DNA of 63,742 nt. Source: CAZJHX01 sp964545715 (lineage in GTDB: Bacteria > Myxococcota_A > UBA9042 > GCA-2863065). Of the stretch, positions 1-8,033 are shown piece after piece (the first letter of the stretch is position 1; every line of letters begins with the position of its first letter). Location: NCBI GenBank assembly GCA_964545715.1, contig CAZJHX010000053.1:1-63742 (forward strand), read 5' to 3'. A model generated the notes under the pieces. That model ran no database searches. It worked only from the letters and a program-made list of their open reading frames with translations, and was not told the DNA's origin. The translations under genes were made by a program, and so were the position numbers.

Positions 1-285
1 GACACCTACGATCCGGAAGACGTCTACGAGATCTCACTGCTGATGCAGGCGCTGCGTCCCGACCTGCTGTCGCGTGATTACGCGTCCCTGCTGCCGCAGC
101 TGACGACGCCCACGTGGCTGATCTGGGGGACAAAGGACCGGCTGGTGCCGGCGAAGTTTTTGCGCAAGGCCGCGCGAAAGCTGCCTCAGGTGACGATCGA
201 AGAGCTGCCCCGGTGCGGGCACATGCCGATTATCGAGCGCCCTGATCGGGTGATCGCTTTCCTGGAACACGCGCTTCGACGCTGA
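1..285 (+). CDS. Alpha/beta hydrolase, C-terminal part (5' end outside window)
   Basis: Partial gene open at the left edge, reading in frame 1 and ending in TGA at 283-285. The visible 94 residues are the C-terminal end of an alpha/beta hydrolase. The strand carrying the catalytic acid reads LIWGTKDRLVP (Asp of the triad in TKDRLVP), and the catalytic histidine lies in RCGHMPIIERP, followed by a final helix (DRVIAFLEHALRR). The nucleophile elbow is outside the window, so substrate cannot be judged. Family assignment is firm; function beyond hydrolase is not. Confidence 0.85.
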   Translation, partial: DTYDPEDVYEISLLMQALRPDLLSRDYASLLPQLTTPTWLIWGTKDRLVPAKFLRKAARKLPQVTIEELPRCGHMPIIERPDRVIAFLEHALRR

Positions 286-391
286 TCCGGCGCGCCAACA
301 ACAGGCGCCTGACACCCATCGCAGCCAGCCCAATCGTCAAAAAAACCAGCGCCAGTGTGCCGTCCGGAAGGGTCGTAGTGAGAATGCTCAT
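230..391 (-). CDS. Possible 53-residue single-TM protein
   Basis: A short ATG ORF antisense to the end of the hydrolase. It encodes about 53 residues with one clear hydrophobic segment (LALVFLTIGLAAMGV) followed by RRLLLARR, the layout of a small tail-anchored or sorting-tail peptide. It lies in the same frame as, and just downstream of, the stop codon of the lipoprotein at 437-1066, so it could be a former C-terminal tail of that protein cut off by a stop. No ribosome binding site is obvious, and its last 56 bases overlap the hydrolase antisense. Speculative. Confidence 0.22.
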   Translation of the reverse strand: MSILTTTLPDGTLALVFLTIGLAAMGVRRLLLARRISVEARVPGKRSPDQGAR

Positions 392-436
392 GTCCGTTGG
401 TTGGTCCGCGGGCTGTCGCTGATCAGCAAAAGTGGC

Positions 437-1066
437 TCAAGGACCGCAGGCGCCCCAGGCTGGGTGGCCCACATTCTTGCAGTTGGGCATGTCGGGGAAG
501 CACTCCGCGTTGCCGAACTGCAGCTGGCAGTAGGTTGTACAGACCCCGTGGTGACACCCGAACAGGATGTCGCACTGCGGGTGCACCGAGCACGGCGCCT
601 TGTACGGGCCGAAGCCGACGGAGCCGCTGCAGGTCAGCGTTTTGTCGGGCTCGTTGATGCGGCAGACCTCCAGCACATCCTCGCAGTCCGCGCCTGAGCC
701 GGGCTGGTTGCACTGCACCACCGGCGGCTCGGGTGGGCCCGGGTCCTCCTGCGGTCCTGGATCGGGTGTCACAGGCTTGGTGTCCGGTGTCGGCTGAACG
801 ATGTCCTGGGGATTGCTGTCGGGCGGCGGTGTAAATGTGTCTTTCGGCTGCTCAATGGCGGCGCTGTCCGGCGTATTGTCGGGGCGGCACAGGCCTTCGA
901 CGCAGAAGAGGCCCAGCGAGCACGGCTTCTGATCGTTGCAGGGCTGCAGGTTCTGGTCGGGCACCTTGCCCACGTCCACGGTGGGCGCCTCATAGATCGC
1001 CACCGGCTGGCCGCACCCATCCCAAAGCAGGAGCAGGCAGATCAGGGCGGTGGCGCGACGCATCAT
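437..1066 (-). CDS. Putative secreted lipoprotein, Cys- and Pro-rich
   Basis: A 209-residue protein of unknown function. I choose the ATG at 1066 because it gives a short basic n-region (MMRRA), a Leu-rich core and a Cys at the end (LLLWDGC), a weak lipobox. An acidic/Pro-rich low-complexity linker follows (residues about 60-110, many PPP, PDP and DT steps), then a Cys-rich C-terminal half with about ten cysteines, probably a small disulfide-bonded domain. It is divergent from the beta-propeller lipoprotein. A TGTTATGCT extended -10 ends 8 nt before the ATG, suggesting a leaderless mRNA. No recognised domain. Confidence 0.75.
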   Translation of the reverse strand: MMRRATALICLLLLWDGCGQPVAIYEAPTVDVGKVPDQNLQPCNDQKPCSLGLFCVEGLCRPDNTPDSAAIEQPKDTFTPPPDSNPQDIVQPTPDTKPVTPDPGPQEDPGPPEPPVVQCNQPGSGADCEDVLEVCRINEPDKTLTCSGSVGFGPYKAPCSVHPQCDILFGCHHGVCTTYCQLQFGNAECFPDMPNCKNVGHPAWGACGP

Positions 1067-1074
1067 TGGACGGG

Positions 1075-1083
1075 AGCATAACA
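1075..1083 (-). promoter_or_regulatory. Extended -10 promoter for the lipoprotein at 437-1066
   Basis: On the minus strand the bases read TGT-TATGCT, an extended -10 element, with 8 nt between the hexamer and the ATG at 1066. Transcription would start at or within a base or two of the start codon. Confidence 0.4.
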
Positions 1084-1112
1084 AGTCCGCGCCGCGGCAG
1101 CATGGCTGATTC

Positions 1113-1121
1113 TGGTAGCAT
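1113..1121 (+). promoter_or_regulatory. Extended -10 promoter for the beta-propeller gene
   Basis: TGG-TAGCAT, an extended -10 element, ends 8 nt before the GTG at 1130. No convincing -35 is visible. Spacing predicts a leaderless transcript. Confidence 0.4.
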
Positions 1122-1129
1122 GCCGAACC

Positions 1130-3451
1130 GTGATGCGTTTAGTGACCCGGTCCCTGCTGGTTCTCGCCGCAAGCCTGAGCACGCTGGTCGGCTGTGGGGA
1201 CCCTGAACCGGACGACGGGCTCTGCCCGTGGCACCGGCAGTGCGGTGAGTGCGGCGAGTGCCCCGGCAGCGCCGACCCCTGCCGGCGAGCCGTGTGCCCG
1301 GACGGCTGGACGTGCGGCGCCGTGCCCACGGTCTGCCCCAGCCCGATCGGCGGGCTGACCCATCTGCACACGCTGAGCCTCGGCGACGGCGGGCTCCCCG
1401 GGCCGGTGCGACCTCAGGACGTGGCGGTGACGCAGGACCAACAGCACGCGTATGTGGCCTCGACGGGCGACGACACCATCGTGCATGTCGTGCAGCACGA
1501 GGGGGTGTGGCGATGGGGCTCTGCGCTGAGCGTTCCCGGCGTGAAGACGCTGGCGCTCGCCCCCGATGACGCCCGCTTGTACGCCGCGGGCGCGGCCGGG
1601 CTGCTCGTCTTGTCGCGCGCTCCCGAGACCGGCGCGCTGAGCCTCGTGCCCGCGTCCTATCCGGCCGCGGTGGACCTCGTCTCGGGGAACGGGCAGCTCG
1701 TCGCGGTGGGGGAGGCCCAGACGCGCATCTACACGCACGGATCCGACCTGGCCGAGGTGGTCGCTGTCCCGCGCGGAGGGACCGCTGCGGCGCTGTCCGG
1801 TGACGGGCGGCACCTGTACCTGGCGGAAGACCCCGACACGGTGAGCGCCTGGCGGGTGGACGCCGACCCGGCGGTCTCTGTGGGCGAGGTCAGCGGCAAG
1901 CCCGGTCTGAACCTGCCCAACGACATGGTCTTGTCGCATGACGGCGCGCGCCTGTACGTGGCCGGCTTCTGCGACAACGACATCGCGGTCCTGTCGCGTG
2001 ATCCGGACGCCGGCACCCTCACCTGGGCCGCGTCGCTGCCCGCCGCCGTGCCGGGTGAGGACTGCGTGAACCCGATCTTTGTCGAGCACCATGATGATGA
2101 GGACGAGAGCGCGCCGCCCCATCCCAGCGCCCTGGCCATCGACGGTGCGGGCCGCTTGCACGTCGCGTCGCGCACCTTCGGCACGCTGATTCGGGTGTTC
2201 GAGTGGGAGAGCGGACAGCTGCGTCTGGTGGAGCTGCTGGAGCCGCCGCCCCCATACTTCGACTACGCCGCGGAGGACTTTGCGCAGCAGCCGCAGGACC
2301 TGCCCAACCCGTGGGAGGTGACGCCCAAGCTCTACAGGCACACGGTCTCCTTGACCGCCGCGGGGGGCGCGGTTTACGCGACGTCCCAGATGAGCAACCT
2401 GGTCCGCCGCGTGGACGGCGACGTGCTGGCGCAGCGCGGTCAGAGTGGGGTCGGCGCGTTGGCCGGCGCGTACAATCTGGCGCTGAGCCCCGACGGGCGT
2501 CACGCGTACGTCGCGCCGCGCATCCATGGTGCGCCGGGCAGCTTTGATCTGGACCCGATCACGGGTGGGCTGACCCCGCTGGCTGAGCCGGCCGTGTTGG
2601 AGGCAGGCAACTCGACGGGCTCGGTCGCCAACGTGGATGTGACGCCGGACGGGTCGCAGGTTTTCACCACCGATGCGGTCAAAGAGACGCTGAGCGTGTT
2701 TGCGCGCGACGAGGCGACCGGCGTGCTGACGCTGGTGGGCTCCGCCCCGATCCCGACGTGCACGGGCGGTCCGGTGCTGCCGGTCGACGTCGTGGTCTCG
2801 CCGGACGGGCGCAGCGTCTACGTCGCTGACTTTCAGGAGCAACAAAGCTGCATTCAGCTGTGGCCGCGCGCTGCCGACGGCACCCTGGGGCCGCCAAAGA
2901 AGATCACCGATGATGTGCTGACGGGGCTGGAGTCGATCATCTTCACCAAGGATGGGCTGCACGCCTACACCGCGGCCTTTGTCGCGCAGGCCGTGGCGCA
3001 CTTTGATCGCGACCCGCAGACCGGCGACCTGGCGCTGGCCGACTCCCACGTCTCGGACGACGGCTATGCGTTGGAGTTCATCGCCCTATCGCCCGACGAG
3101 ACGCGCCTCTACGCGGCCAGCCCCGGCAAGAGCAACCTGATGGTCTATGACATCGAGGCGGGTGGCGCGCTGTCGTATCGCGAGACGCTGCGGCACGAGG
3201 ATGGCAACACCCTGCTCGGCGCGGCAGGCGTCGTGGTGTCTCCGGACGGTAAACGCGTGTATGTCGCTGCGCGCCGCCAGGACGCCATCGGCGTCTTCAG
3301 CGTCGATGACGCGGGCGCGGTGACCCAGAGCAACGTGATCGATGGTCTTGCCGGCCTGGACTGGCCCAACGGCTTGGCGATCACCCCGGACGGGAAACAC
3401 CTGGTGGCGGTGGCCGTCGGCGCAAGCGCCATCAACGTATTCGGCTTGTAG
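1130..3451 (+). CDS. Large beta-propeller (YVTN/lactonase-like) lipoprotein
   Basis: A 773-residue secreted protein. Starts GTG-ATG (1130 or 1133) with a lipoprotein signal ending LVGC. A Cys-rich segment follows (about ten Cys in residues 30-70), then a long run of beta-propeller blades. At least ten motifs of the SPDGRxVYVA type can be read, for example LSGDGRHLYLAE, LSHDGARLYVAG, VSPDGRSVYVAD and VSPDGKRVYVAA. This is the lactonase / YVTN-repeat family, but the protein is about twice the length of a single seven-blade lactonase and may form two propellers. It is probably surface-anchored, binding or scaffolding; no catalytic residues are assignable. It ends 2 bp from the convergent symporter gene. 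Confidence 0.88.
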   Translation: MMRLVTRSLLVLAASLSTLVGCGDPEPDDGLCPWHRQCGECGECPGSADPCRRAVCPDGWTCGAVPTVCPSPIGGLTHLHTLSLGDGGLPGPVRPQDVAVTQDQQHAYVASTGDDTIVHVVQHEGVWRWGSALSVPGVKTLALAPDDARLYAAGAAGLLVLSRAPETGALSLVPASYPAAVDLVSGNGQLVAVGEAQTRIYTHGSDLAEVVAVPRGGTAAALSGDGRHLYLAEDPDTVSAWRVDADPAVSVGEVSGKPGLNLPNDMVLSHDGARLYVAGFCDNDIAVLSRDPDAGTLTWAASLPAAVPGEDCVNPIFVEHHDDEDESAPPHPSALAIDGAGRLHVASRTFGTLIRVFEWESGQLRLVELLEPPPPYFDYAAEDFAQQPQDLPNPWEVTPKLYRHTVSLTAAGGAVYATSQMSNLVRRVDGDVLAQRGQSGVGALAGAYNLALSPDGRHAYVAPRIHGAPGSFDLDPITGGLTPLAEPAVLEAGNSTGSVANVDVTPDGSQVFTTDAVKETLSVFARDEATGVLTLVGSAPIPTCTGGPVLPVDVVVSPDGRSVYVADFQEQQSCIQLWPRAADGTLGPPKKITDDVLTGLESIIFTKDGLHAYTAAFVAQAVAHFDRDPQTGDLALADSHVSDDGYALEFIALSPDETRLYAASPGKSNLMVYDIEAGGALSYRETLRHEDGNTLLGAAGVVVSPDGKRVYVAARRQDAIGVFSVDDAGAVTQSNVIDGLAGLDWPNGLAITPDGKHLVAVAVGASAINVFGL

Positions 3452-3453
3452 TC

Positions 3454-4905
3454 TCAGCCGCCGAACGCGCGCTGCGTGTCAGCCTCATTGGACGGTGACG
3501 TCGCCAGGCTGACGCCGATGGCGGCAGCGGTGGCGCCGGCGATGCCCCAGAAGGCCGGGAGAAACCCAAAGAGCGGGAGCGCACCGGTCAGCGCCAGCGC
3601 CAGCACGGCGTTTCCGGTCAGAATCGACGCGACGGCGCCCGCCACCGTGAAGCGCTGCCACCGCACCCCGAAAAACAGCGTTGGGACCAGCGTGACGTAC
3701 CCCGAGAACGCGATGGTGGCGATCGCAAAGACCGATTTGCCCGCGATCAGCGCTGTCGCGTAGGCCGCGCCTGCGACGGCGACGCCAAAGATTCGGCCTG
3801 CGCGCACCTGCGAGCCGGCCCCCGTCCGTCGCTGCCCCAGCGGCTCGAGCACGTCCCGGACCAGCATGGAGCTCAGCGTCAGGATCTGCGCATCCAGTGT
3901 CGACATCACGGCGGCGAGCACGGCCAGAAACCCGATGGCGGCCATGGCGGTGGGCAGGTGCTTGCCGACCATCAGCGCAAAGATGCGGTCCGACGCGTGC
4001 CCCTCCAGGTCCGGGAACTCCGCCGCGCCCCAGACGCCCAGCAGCACGGCGGGCAGCCACAGCAACACGAGCGCCGGCGGGTACAAGCGGGAGGCGCCCT
4101 TGATCGCGTCCTCGTTACTGCCCGACATCAGGCGCACCAGCATGTGCGGAAACGCGATGACCGTCAGCGAGATGATGATCGCCCACGAGAACCACGCGCG
4201 CGGGGTGAAGAGCTTGCCCTCGCCGACGGTCAGCAGGTCGGGCGCCTGGGCCTTCACGTGGGCCATCGACGCGCTCAGGCCGCCCATCGAGCCGGAGATC
4301 AAGAAGAACGCGGCGACCATGAACACCACAAAGATCAGCCCCTGCAGCACGTTGGTCCACGCGGTGGCGCGCATGCCGCCCAGGCTGGTGTAGATCAGCG
4401 CCACGACCAGCACGCCCAGGCCGCCCGCCCACATCGGGATCGCGCCCTGGCTGACGCCTGCCAGCGTGATCGCGGCGCCCTGAACGGCGGTGGCCATATA
4501 CGGCAGCGTGTAGAGGGTGAAGCAGAAGAAGAGCAGGTAGCCCAGGCCCTTGGACTGAAAGCGCCGCGCATAAAGCTCGGCGGGAGTGAGCGCCCCCAGT
4601 CGCGCGGCCATCCGTCGGGCCGGCGACCCGATCGCCCAGAACGTCAGCGGCACCCCCAGCGCGATGATCGGCGCGTTGACGCCGAAGATGCCCACGCCGT
4701 CGTGGTACGCCTTGCCCGGGATGCCGACCAGGATGAAGGCCGTGCAGTTGGTGCCGAACAGCGCCATGAACAGCACAAAGGTGCCCAGGCCCCGCCCCGC
4801 CAGAAAGTAGTCTTCGGGAGAGTCGGACGACCGGCCGCGCGCCACGATACCCACCGTGATGACCAGGGCCACGTAGACCGCCAGCGCGATGCCGATCGTG
4901 GTCAT
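3454..4905 (-). CDS. Sodium:solute symporter (SSS family)
   Basis: A 483-residue polytopic membrane protein of the SSS family (Na+-coupled uptake of organic solutes, related to PutP and PanF). The N-terminal helix is followed by the characteristic loop DYFLAGRGLGTFVLF and about a dozen further hydrophobic segments. The ATG at 4905 is chosen because it starts just before TM1 and overlaps the stop of the DUF3311 gene (ATGA), implying translational coupling. The upstream in-frame extension lacks membrane character. Substrate cannot be inferred. It is the last gene of the overlapping minus-strand run that begins at ku. Confidence 0.9.
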   Translation of the reverse strand: MTTIGIALAVYVALVITVGIVARGRSSDSPEDYFLAGRGLGTFVLFMALFGTNCTAFILVGIPGKAYHDGVGIFGVNAPIIALGVPLTFWAIGSPARRMAARLGALTPAELYARRFQSKGLGYLLFFCFTLYTLPYMATAVQGAAITLAGVSQGAIPMWAGGLGVLVVALIYTSLGGMRATAWTNVLQGLIFVVFMVAAFFLISGSMGGLSASMAHVKAQAPDLLTVGEGKLFTPRAWFSWAIIISLTVIAFPHMLVRLMSGSNEDAIKGASRLYPPALVLLWLPAVLLGVWGAAEFPDLEGHASDRIFALMVGKHLPTAMAAIGFLAVLAAVMSTLDAQILTLSSMLVRDVLEPLGQRRTGAGSQVRAGRIFGVAVAGAAYATALIAGKSVFAIATIAFSGYVTLVPTLFFGVRWQRFTVAGAVASILTGNAVLALALTGALPLFGFLPAFWGIAGATAAAIGVSLATSPSNEADTQRAFGG

Positions 4906-5111
4906 GAGTCGCCCTCGTCGCGCCACACCCGGGCGCAGAAGAACACCAGCCACGCTGTCGCCAGCGCCATCCAGACCAGGCGATAGGCGATCTCCTCGGG
5001 CATCCAGCCGAAATACAGCTCAGCGCGCTGGGGGCGCCAGAAGTCCAGATGCAGGAAGAGCAGGAGCAGCGCGCCGATCCACGCCACGATGCGGGCCGTT
5101 CGGTCGCTCAG
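4902..5111 (-). CDS. DUF3311-like small membrane protein, symporter partner
   Basis: A small hydrophobic protein with two predicted TM helices (WIGALLLLFLHLDFW and VWMALATAWLVFFCARV). Genes of this type (DUF3311) commonly sit directly upstream of an SSS symporter, as here, and the stop overlaps the symporter start (ATGA). The first conventional start is GTG at 5087, which begins abruptly at the first TM. In frame upstream, CTG at 5111 overlaps the stop of the preceding gene as CTGA and gives a natural N-terminus (MSDRTARIVAWIG), 69 residues in all, so I place the start there. The CTG start is inference; the gene itself is well supported. Confidence 0.8.
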   Translation of the reverse strand: MSDRTARIVAWIGALLLLFLHLDFWRPQRAELYFGWMPEEIAYRLVWMALATAWLVFFCARVWRDEGDS

Positions 5112-5785
5112 CCTGCGCCTCCGCAGTCGTGCGGGCAGGTGTCCTCGTCCTCATCCAGGTTGCAGGCGCCGTCCCCACAGTCGCTGCCACAGTCGGCCGG
5201 GCAGGTGACGGTGGTCTCGCCCTTGTCGGCGCAGCATGTCCCGTCATCGCACTTGGAGGCGCCGCAGTCGTGCGGGCAGTCACATGGCGTCTCGCCGCCG
5301 GTGCATGCCGTATCGCCACAGTGGGTGCCGCAGTCCTTGTTGCAGGTCTCCGAGTTCTCGCCGGCCGCCTGGCAGCACACGGCGTTGCCGCACAGATCCT
5401 CGCCGCAGTCTTCTGGGCAGCTGCACGGGCTCTCGGTGCTGTGGCAGCCGCCGTCACCGCACACGATGCCGCAGTCCTTGGCGCAGGTCGCCGTGGTCTC
5501 GCCCGCGCTCGCGCAGCACAGGCTGTTGCCGCAGGTCTCGACCTCGCAGTCCGCCGGGCATGTGCACGACGACTCGTCCAGGGTGCAGATCGTATCTCCG
5601 CATCCCGGCGGCGGCGGCGGGCCGGTATCGGGCACGTCCGGCTCGGCCTCTGTATCGGGCGGCGGCTGCGGCAGCTCATCGTCTATCAGGCCCTTGACCT
5701 CGGGGTCCACCGCCAGCGCCGGGCCCTCCGATGGCTTTGTGGCGCAGCCCGCGACCAGCAGCAGAATCACCGCGCAATGCCTCAT
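5108..5785 (-). CDS. Cys-rich lipoprotein with alternating two-type repeats
   Basis: A 225-residue lipoprotein: signal peptide MRHCAVILLLVAGC with good lipobox VAGC, then an acidic/Pro linker (residues 18-60). The rest is a regular array of seven Cys-rich units alternating between two types. Type A is about CGDxxCxxxExxCxCPxDC; type B is about CGNxxCCxxAGExxxTCxKDC. The order is A-B-A-B-A-B-A, period about 48 residues, with nearly all cysteines conserved. This implies disulfide-stabilised beads on the cell surface, similar in style to the CGDGxC...CPxDC arrays common in myxobacterial secreted proteins. Function unknown. The start overlaps the preceding stop (ATGA, 5782-5785). Confidence 0.82.
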   Translation of the reverse strand: MRHCAVILLLVAGCATKPSEGPALAVDPEVKGLIDDELPQPPPDTEAEPDVPDTGPPPPPGCGDTICTLDESSCTCPADCEVETCGNSLCCASAGETTATCAKDCGIVCGDGGCHSTESPCSCPEDCGEDLCGNAVCCQAAGENSETCNKDCGTHCGDTACTGGETPCDCPHDCGASKCDDGTCCADKGETTVTCPADCGSDCGDGACNLDEDEDTCPHDCGGAG

Positions 5786-6696
5786 GGCTCATCCTCCGGC
5801 TCCGGCAGGCCCGCCAGCAGCTCGGAGCAGCTCACAGCGCCGTTGCTGTCGGCATCCAGGTTCAGCGAGCCGTCGGTTGCGCCGTCGACGCGGTACGCCT
5901 TGAAGGTGCTGTCTTCGCCGGCCTGCGCGGTCAGCGCCTTGGCCGCCTCCAGGCACGGGTCGCTGATCCCGACCACGGTGAACTCCAGCACCGGGTCCAG
6001 GTCGCCGTTCAGAGTGTCGTGGTTCGGGCCCACCGTCCCCTCCAACGAGATTACGACCCGCAGCGCGATATCCAAGCGCTGCGGGTTTCGCTCACAGAGT
6101 GCCACATCCGCCTGTACCGGGACCCCGGGATCGCCGTCCTCGTCCGGATCGGTGAGGCAGGGGAATGCCGGGTCCTCGGTGCACTCAACCGCGTCGTCGC
6201 CCGGCAGCGGCCCCTCCTGGCCGTCGACGTCTGCACCCAGCAGCACGATCAGCGGCGCCGGGTTCCAGGTCGCGCCCACGTCCGGCGACGACAGAAACTC
6301 ACCCTCGCTCTCGCCGTCGATGCCGCGGATCAGGGCGCCCACCTCCGGCGGAATCGTCAGGTCCACGATGCCGTCGACCGACGGCAGATCCAGCGCGCAC
6401 AGGGTCAGGCGCTGGCGCAGCGTCGTGCCGTGTTGGACAAAGCGCGCCAGCAGGATCTGGCGGGTTTGAAACTCAAACGACCCGGCCACCAGCGCCGTGA
6501 TGTAGGCCTCGACCGCGAAGTATCCGGTGAGCGGTCCCGCGCCCTCGGTGTCCCAGTCCGGCTCGACGGTGTCGTCCTCGATCAGCGGCACGTCCGGGCC
6601 GGCGTCCACCGGCGCCCAATCCGGCGTCACAAAGACGGCGTCGCCCCCGGTGGCCGTGCAGCCGCACAATGCGGCGATGATCAGCAGTCTGGTCAT
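5782..6696 (-). CDS. Hypothetical lipoprotein
   Basis: A 304-residue secreted protein. The ATG at 6696 gives a compact lipoprotein signal (MTRLLIIAALCGC) and overlaps the stop of the upstream FadL-like gene (TGATG). The upstream in-frame extension is Arg/Pro-rich shadow. The mature protein has an acidic linker, then a mixed alpha/beta region. Near the C-terminus there is an acidic loop, NLDADSNGAVSCSEL, that resembles an EF-hand/dockerin-type calcium loop (DADSNGAVSCSE). No family recognised. It is sandwiched between outer-membrane barrel and lipoprotein genes in the same overlapping run. Confidence 0.78.
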   Translation of the reverse strand: MTRLLIIAALCGCTATGGDAVFVTPDWAPVDAGPDVPLIEDDTVEPDWDTEGAGPLTGYFAVEAYITALVAGSFEFQTRQILLARFVQHGTTLRQRLTLCALDLPSVDGIVDLTIPPEVGALIRGIDGESEGEFLSSPDVGATWNPAPLIVLLGADVDGQEGPLPGDDAVECTEDPAFPCLTDPDEDGDPGVPVQADVALCERNPQRLDIALRVVISLEGTVGPNHDTLNGDLDPVLEFTVVGISDPCLEAAKALTAQAGEDSTFKAYRVDGATDGSLNLDADSNGAVSCSELLAGLPEPEDEP

Positions 6697-8033
6697 CAGA
6701 AGGCCGCGTCCAGCGAGAGGCCGACGTTGAGGATCCACCCGCTGGAGCGCCATCCGGGCCAGCCGGGGTTGGCGTCCGCTTCATCAGCGCTCTGGAAGGC
6801 CGTCCAGTCCTTGATCTCCCGGTGAGCCCGCAGCACGTGCACCTGGGCGTGCCAGCTCACGCGAACAGGCGGCCAGCCGGCGATCAGCGCCCCGAGATCG
6901 GTCTGCGTGCCGAGTGACGCCACGTGCTTGTCGTTGTCGACAAAGTTGGTCCATGATCCGCCGTTATCGAACGGGGACGCCTGATAGGTGTAGCCCGCCA
7001 GCACCGCGGTCGAGCGATGGGCCTGCAGCTCCAGTCCGAGGCGCGGCGTCACGATGTCGTTGGCGACCAGCCCGCCGTAGTTGTCGTGGTTGGAGTCGAT
7101 GTAGGCGCTCCAGCGGCTCCAGGTCACGTCCGCCACCACGTGCAGCCACCCGGTCGGGCGGGCAGCCAGGCCCACAGCCACCTCCAGCGGGCTGTAATAG
7201 TGCGAGAAGTAATGGGTGTAGCCGAAGCTGGCGAGTCCGGGCAGGGCGGTGGCGTCCAGGTCGGTGTAGCCGAAGTCCTCGCTGTTCAGCGCGCCGCGCA
7301 CCGAGACGCCGATGCGTAGCCACGAGGTGGGCTCGACCAGCACGCCTACGGTGGGAGCCGCACGCGCGCCGATGGTGGCTGCGTTGCCAAGCTCGGCGTC
7401 CAGCCGGCCGTCGTCCTGGGGGATCAGCACGGCCTCGGTGTTGGTCTGAGCGTCCACGGTGACCCGCGCGCCAAGCCCGATCGCGACCTTGGGATGTGGA
7501 CGCAGCGCCAGCGCGGGCAGGATCGACATGCGCTGGGTGCGGTCCAGGTACAGCGGCCACTGCAGCTGCTCGCCGCCGATGATGTCCCACTGAAATGCCC
7601 GGCTGACCGGCATGTACAGGGCGATGCCGAGGTGGATGCCGCGCAGGCCCACGATGCGGCCCAGGTCGAAGCCGGCGCCGATCGTGAGCCCGGTGGAGTC
7701 GCGGACGTCGTGAGGCACCGAGCCGACCGGACCCAGCCCCTGGTCGAATACCAGCGCACCGCCGTCGATCCGCGCACGCTCCAACGTCAGCTGTGGCTGC
7801 GCCGAAAAGAAGCCCAGGTGCAGATCGATACCCTGGCGCTCCTCGGCGTCGCGGGCGTGGTCCGTCAGTGCGAGGCCGGCCGGGTTGTAGAAGGTCGCGG
7901 AGAAGTCGTCCGCCAGTGCCGTCATCGCGTTGCCCAGCGCGGTGGCGCGGCTGCCCAGGCCGTAGGTGTCCTCGATGCCCGCGTGCGCGCCGATCGGCAG
8001 CGTCAGCGTCAAAATCAGGATGGCGGTGCGCAT
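6696..8033 (-). CDS. FadL/OmpP1-family outer membrane protein (second copy)
   Basis: A 445-residue outer-membrane beta-barrel of the FadL/OmpP1/TodX family, channels for hydrophobic substrates such as long-chain fatty acids. Signal peptide MRTAILILTLTLPIGAHA, then the family signature near the mature N-terminus: GLGSRATALGNAMTALADDFSATFYNPAGLAL, given here only as landmark words SRATALG, ADDFSA and YNPAG. Alternating beta-strand pattern to the end, with a terminal aromatic Phe (LSLDAAF), typical of BAM substrates. The ATG at 8033 shares a base with the upstream stop (TGATG). It is a paralogue of the next gene upstream. Confidence 0.88.
   Translation of the reverse strand: MRTAILILTLTLPIGAHAGIEDTYGLGSRATALGNAMTALADDFSATFYNPAGLALTDHARDAEERQGIDLHLGFFSAQPQLTLERARIDGGALVFDQGLGPVGSVPHDVRDSTGLTIGAGFDLGRIVGLRGIHLGIALYMPVSRAFQWDIIGGEQLQWPLYLDRTQRMSILPALALRPHPKVAIGLGARVTVDAQTNTEAVLIPQDDGRLDAELGNAATIGARAAPTVGVLVEPTSWLRIGVSVRGALNSEDFGYTDLDATALPGLASFGYTHYFSHYYSPLEVAVGLAARPTGWLHVVADVTWSRWSAYIDSNHDNYGGLVANDIVTPRLGLELQAHRSTAVLAGYTYQASPFDNGGSWTNFVDNDKHVASLGTQTDLGALIAGWPPVRVSWHAQVHVLRAHREIKDWTAFQSADEADANPGWPGWRSSGWILNVGLSLDAAF

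Noticed and set aside
1139..3049. Long antisense ORF opposite the beta-propeller gene
   Set aside because: Shadow frame typical of high-GC DNA: Arg/Gly/His-rich, no known motif, and fully contained in a well-supported gene.
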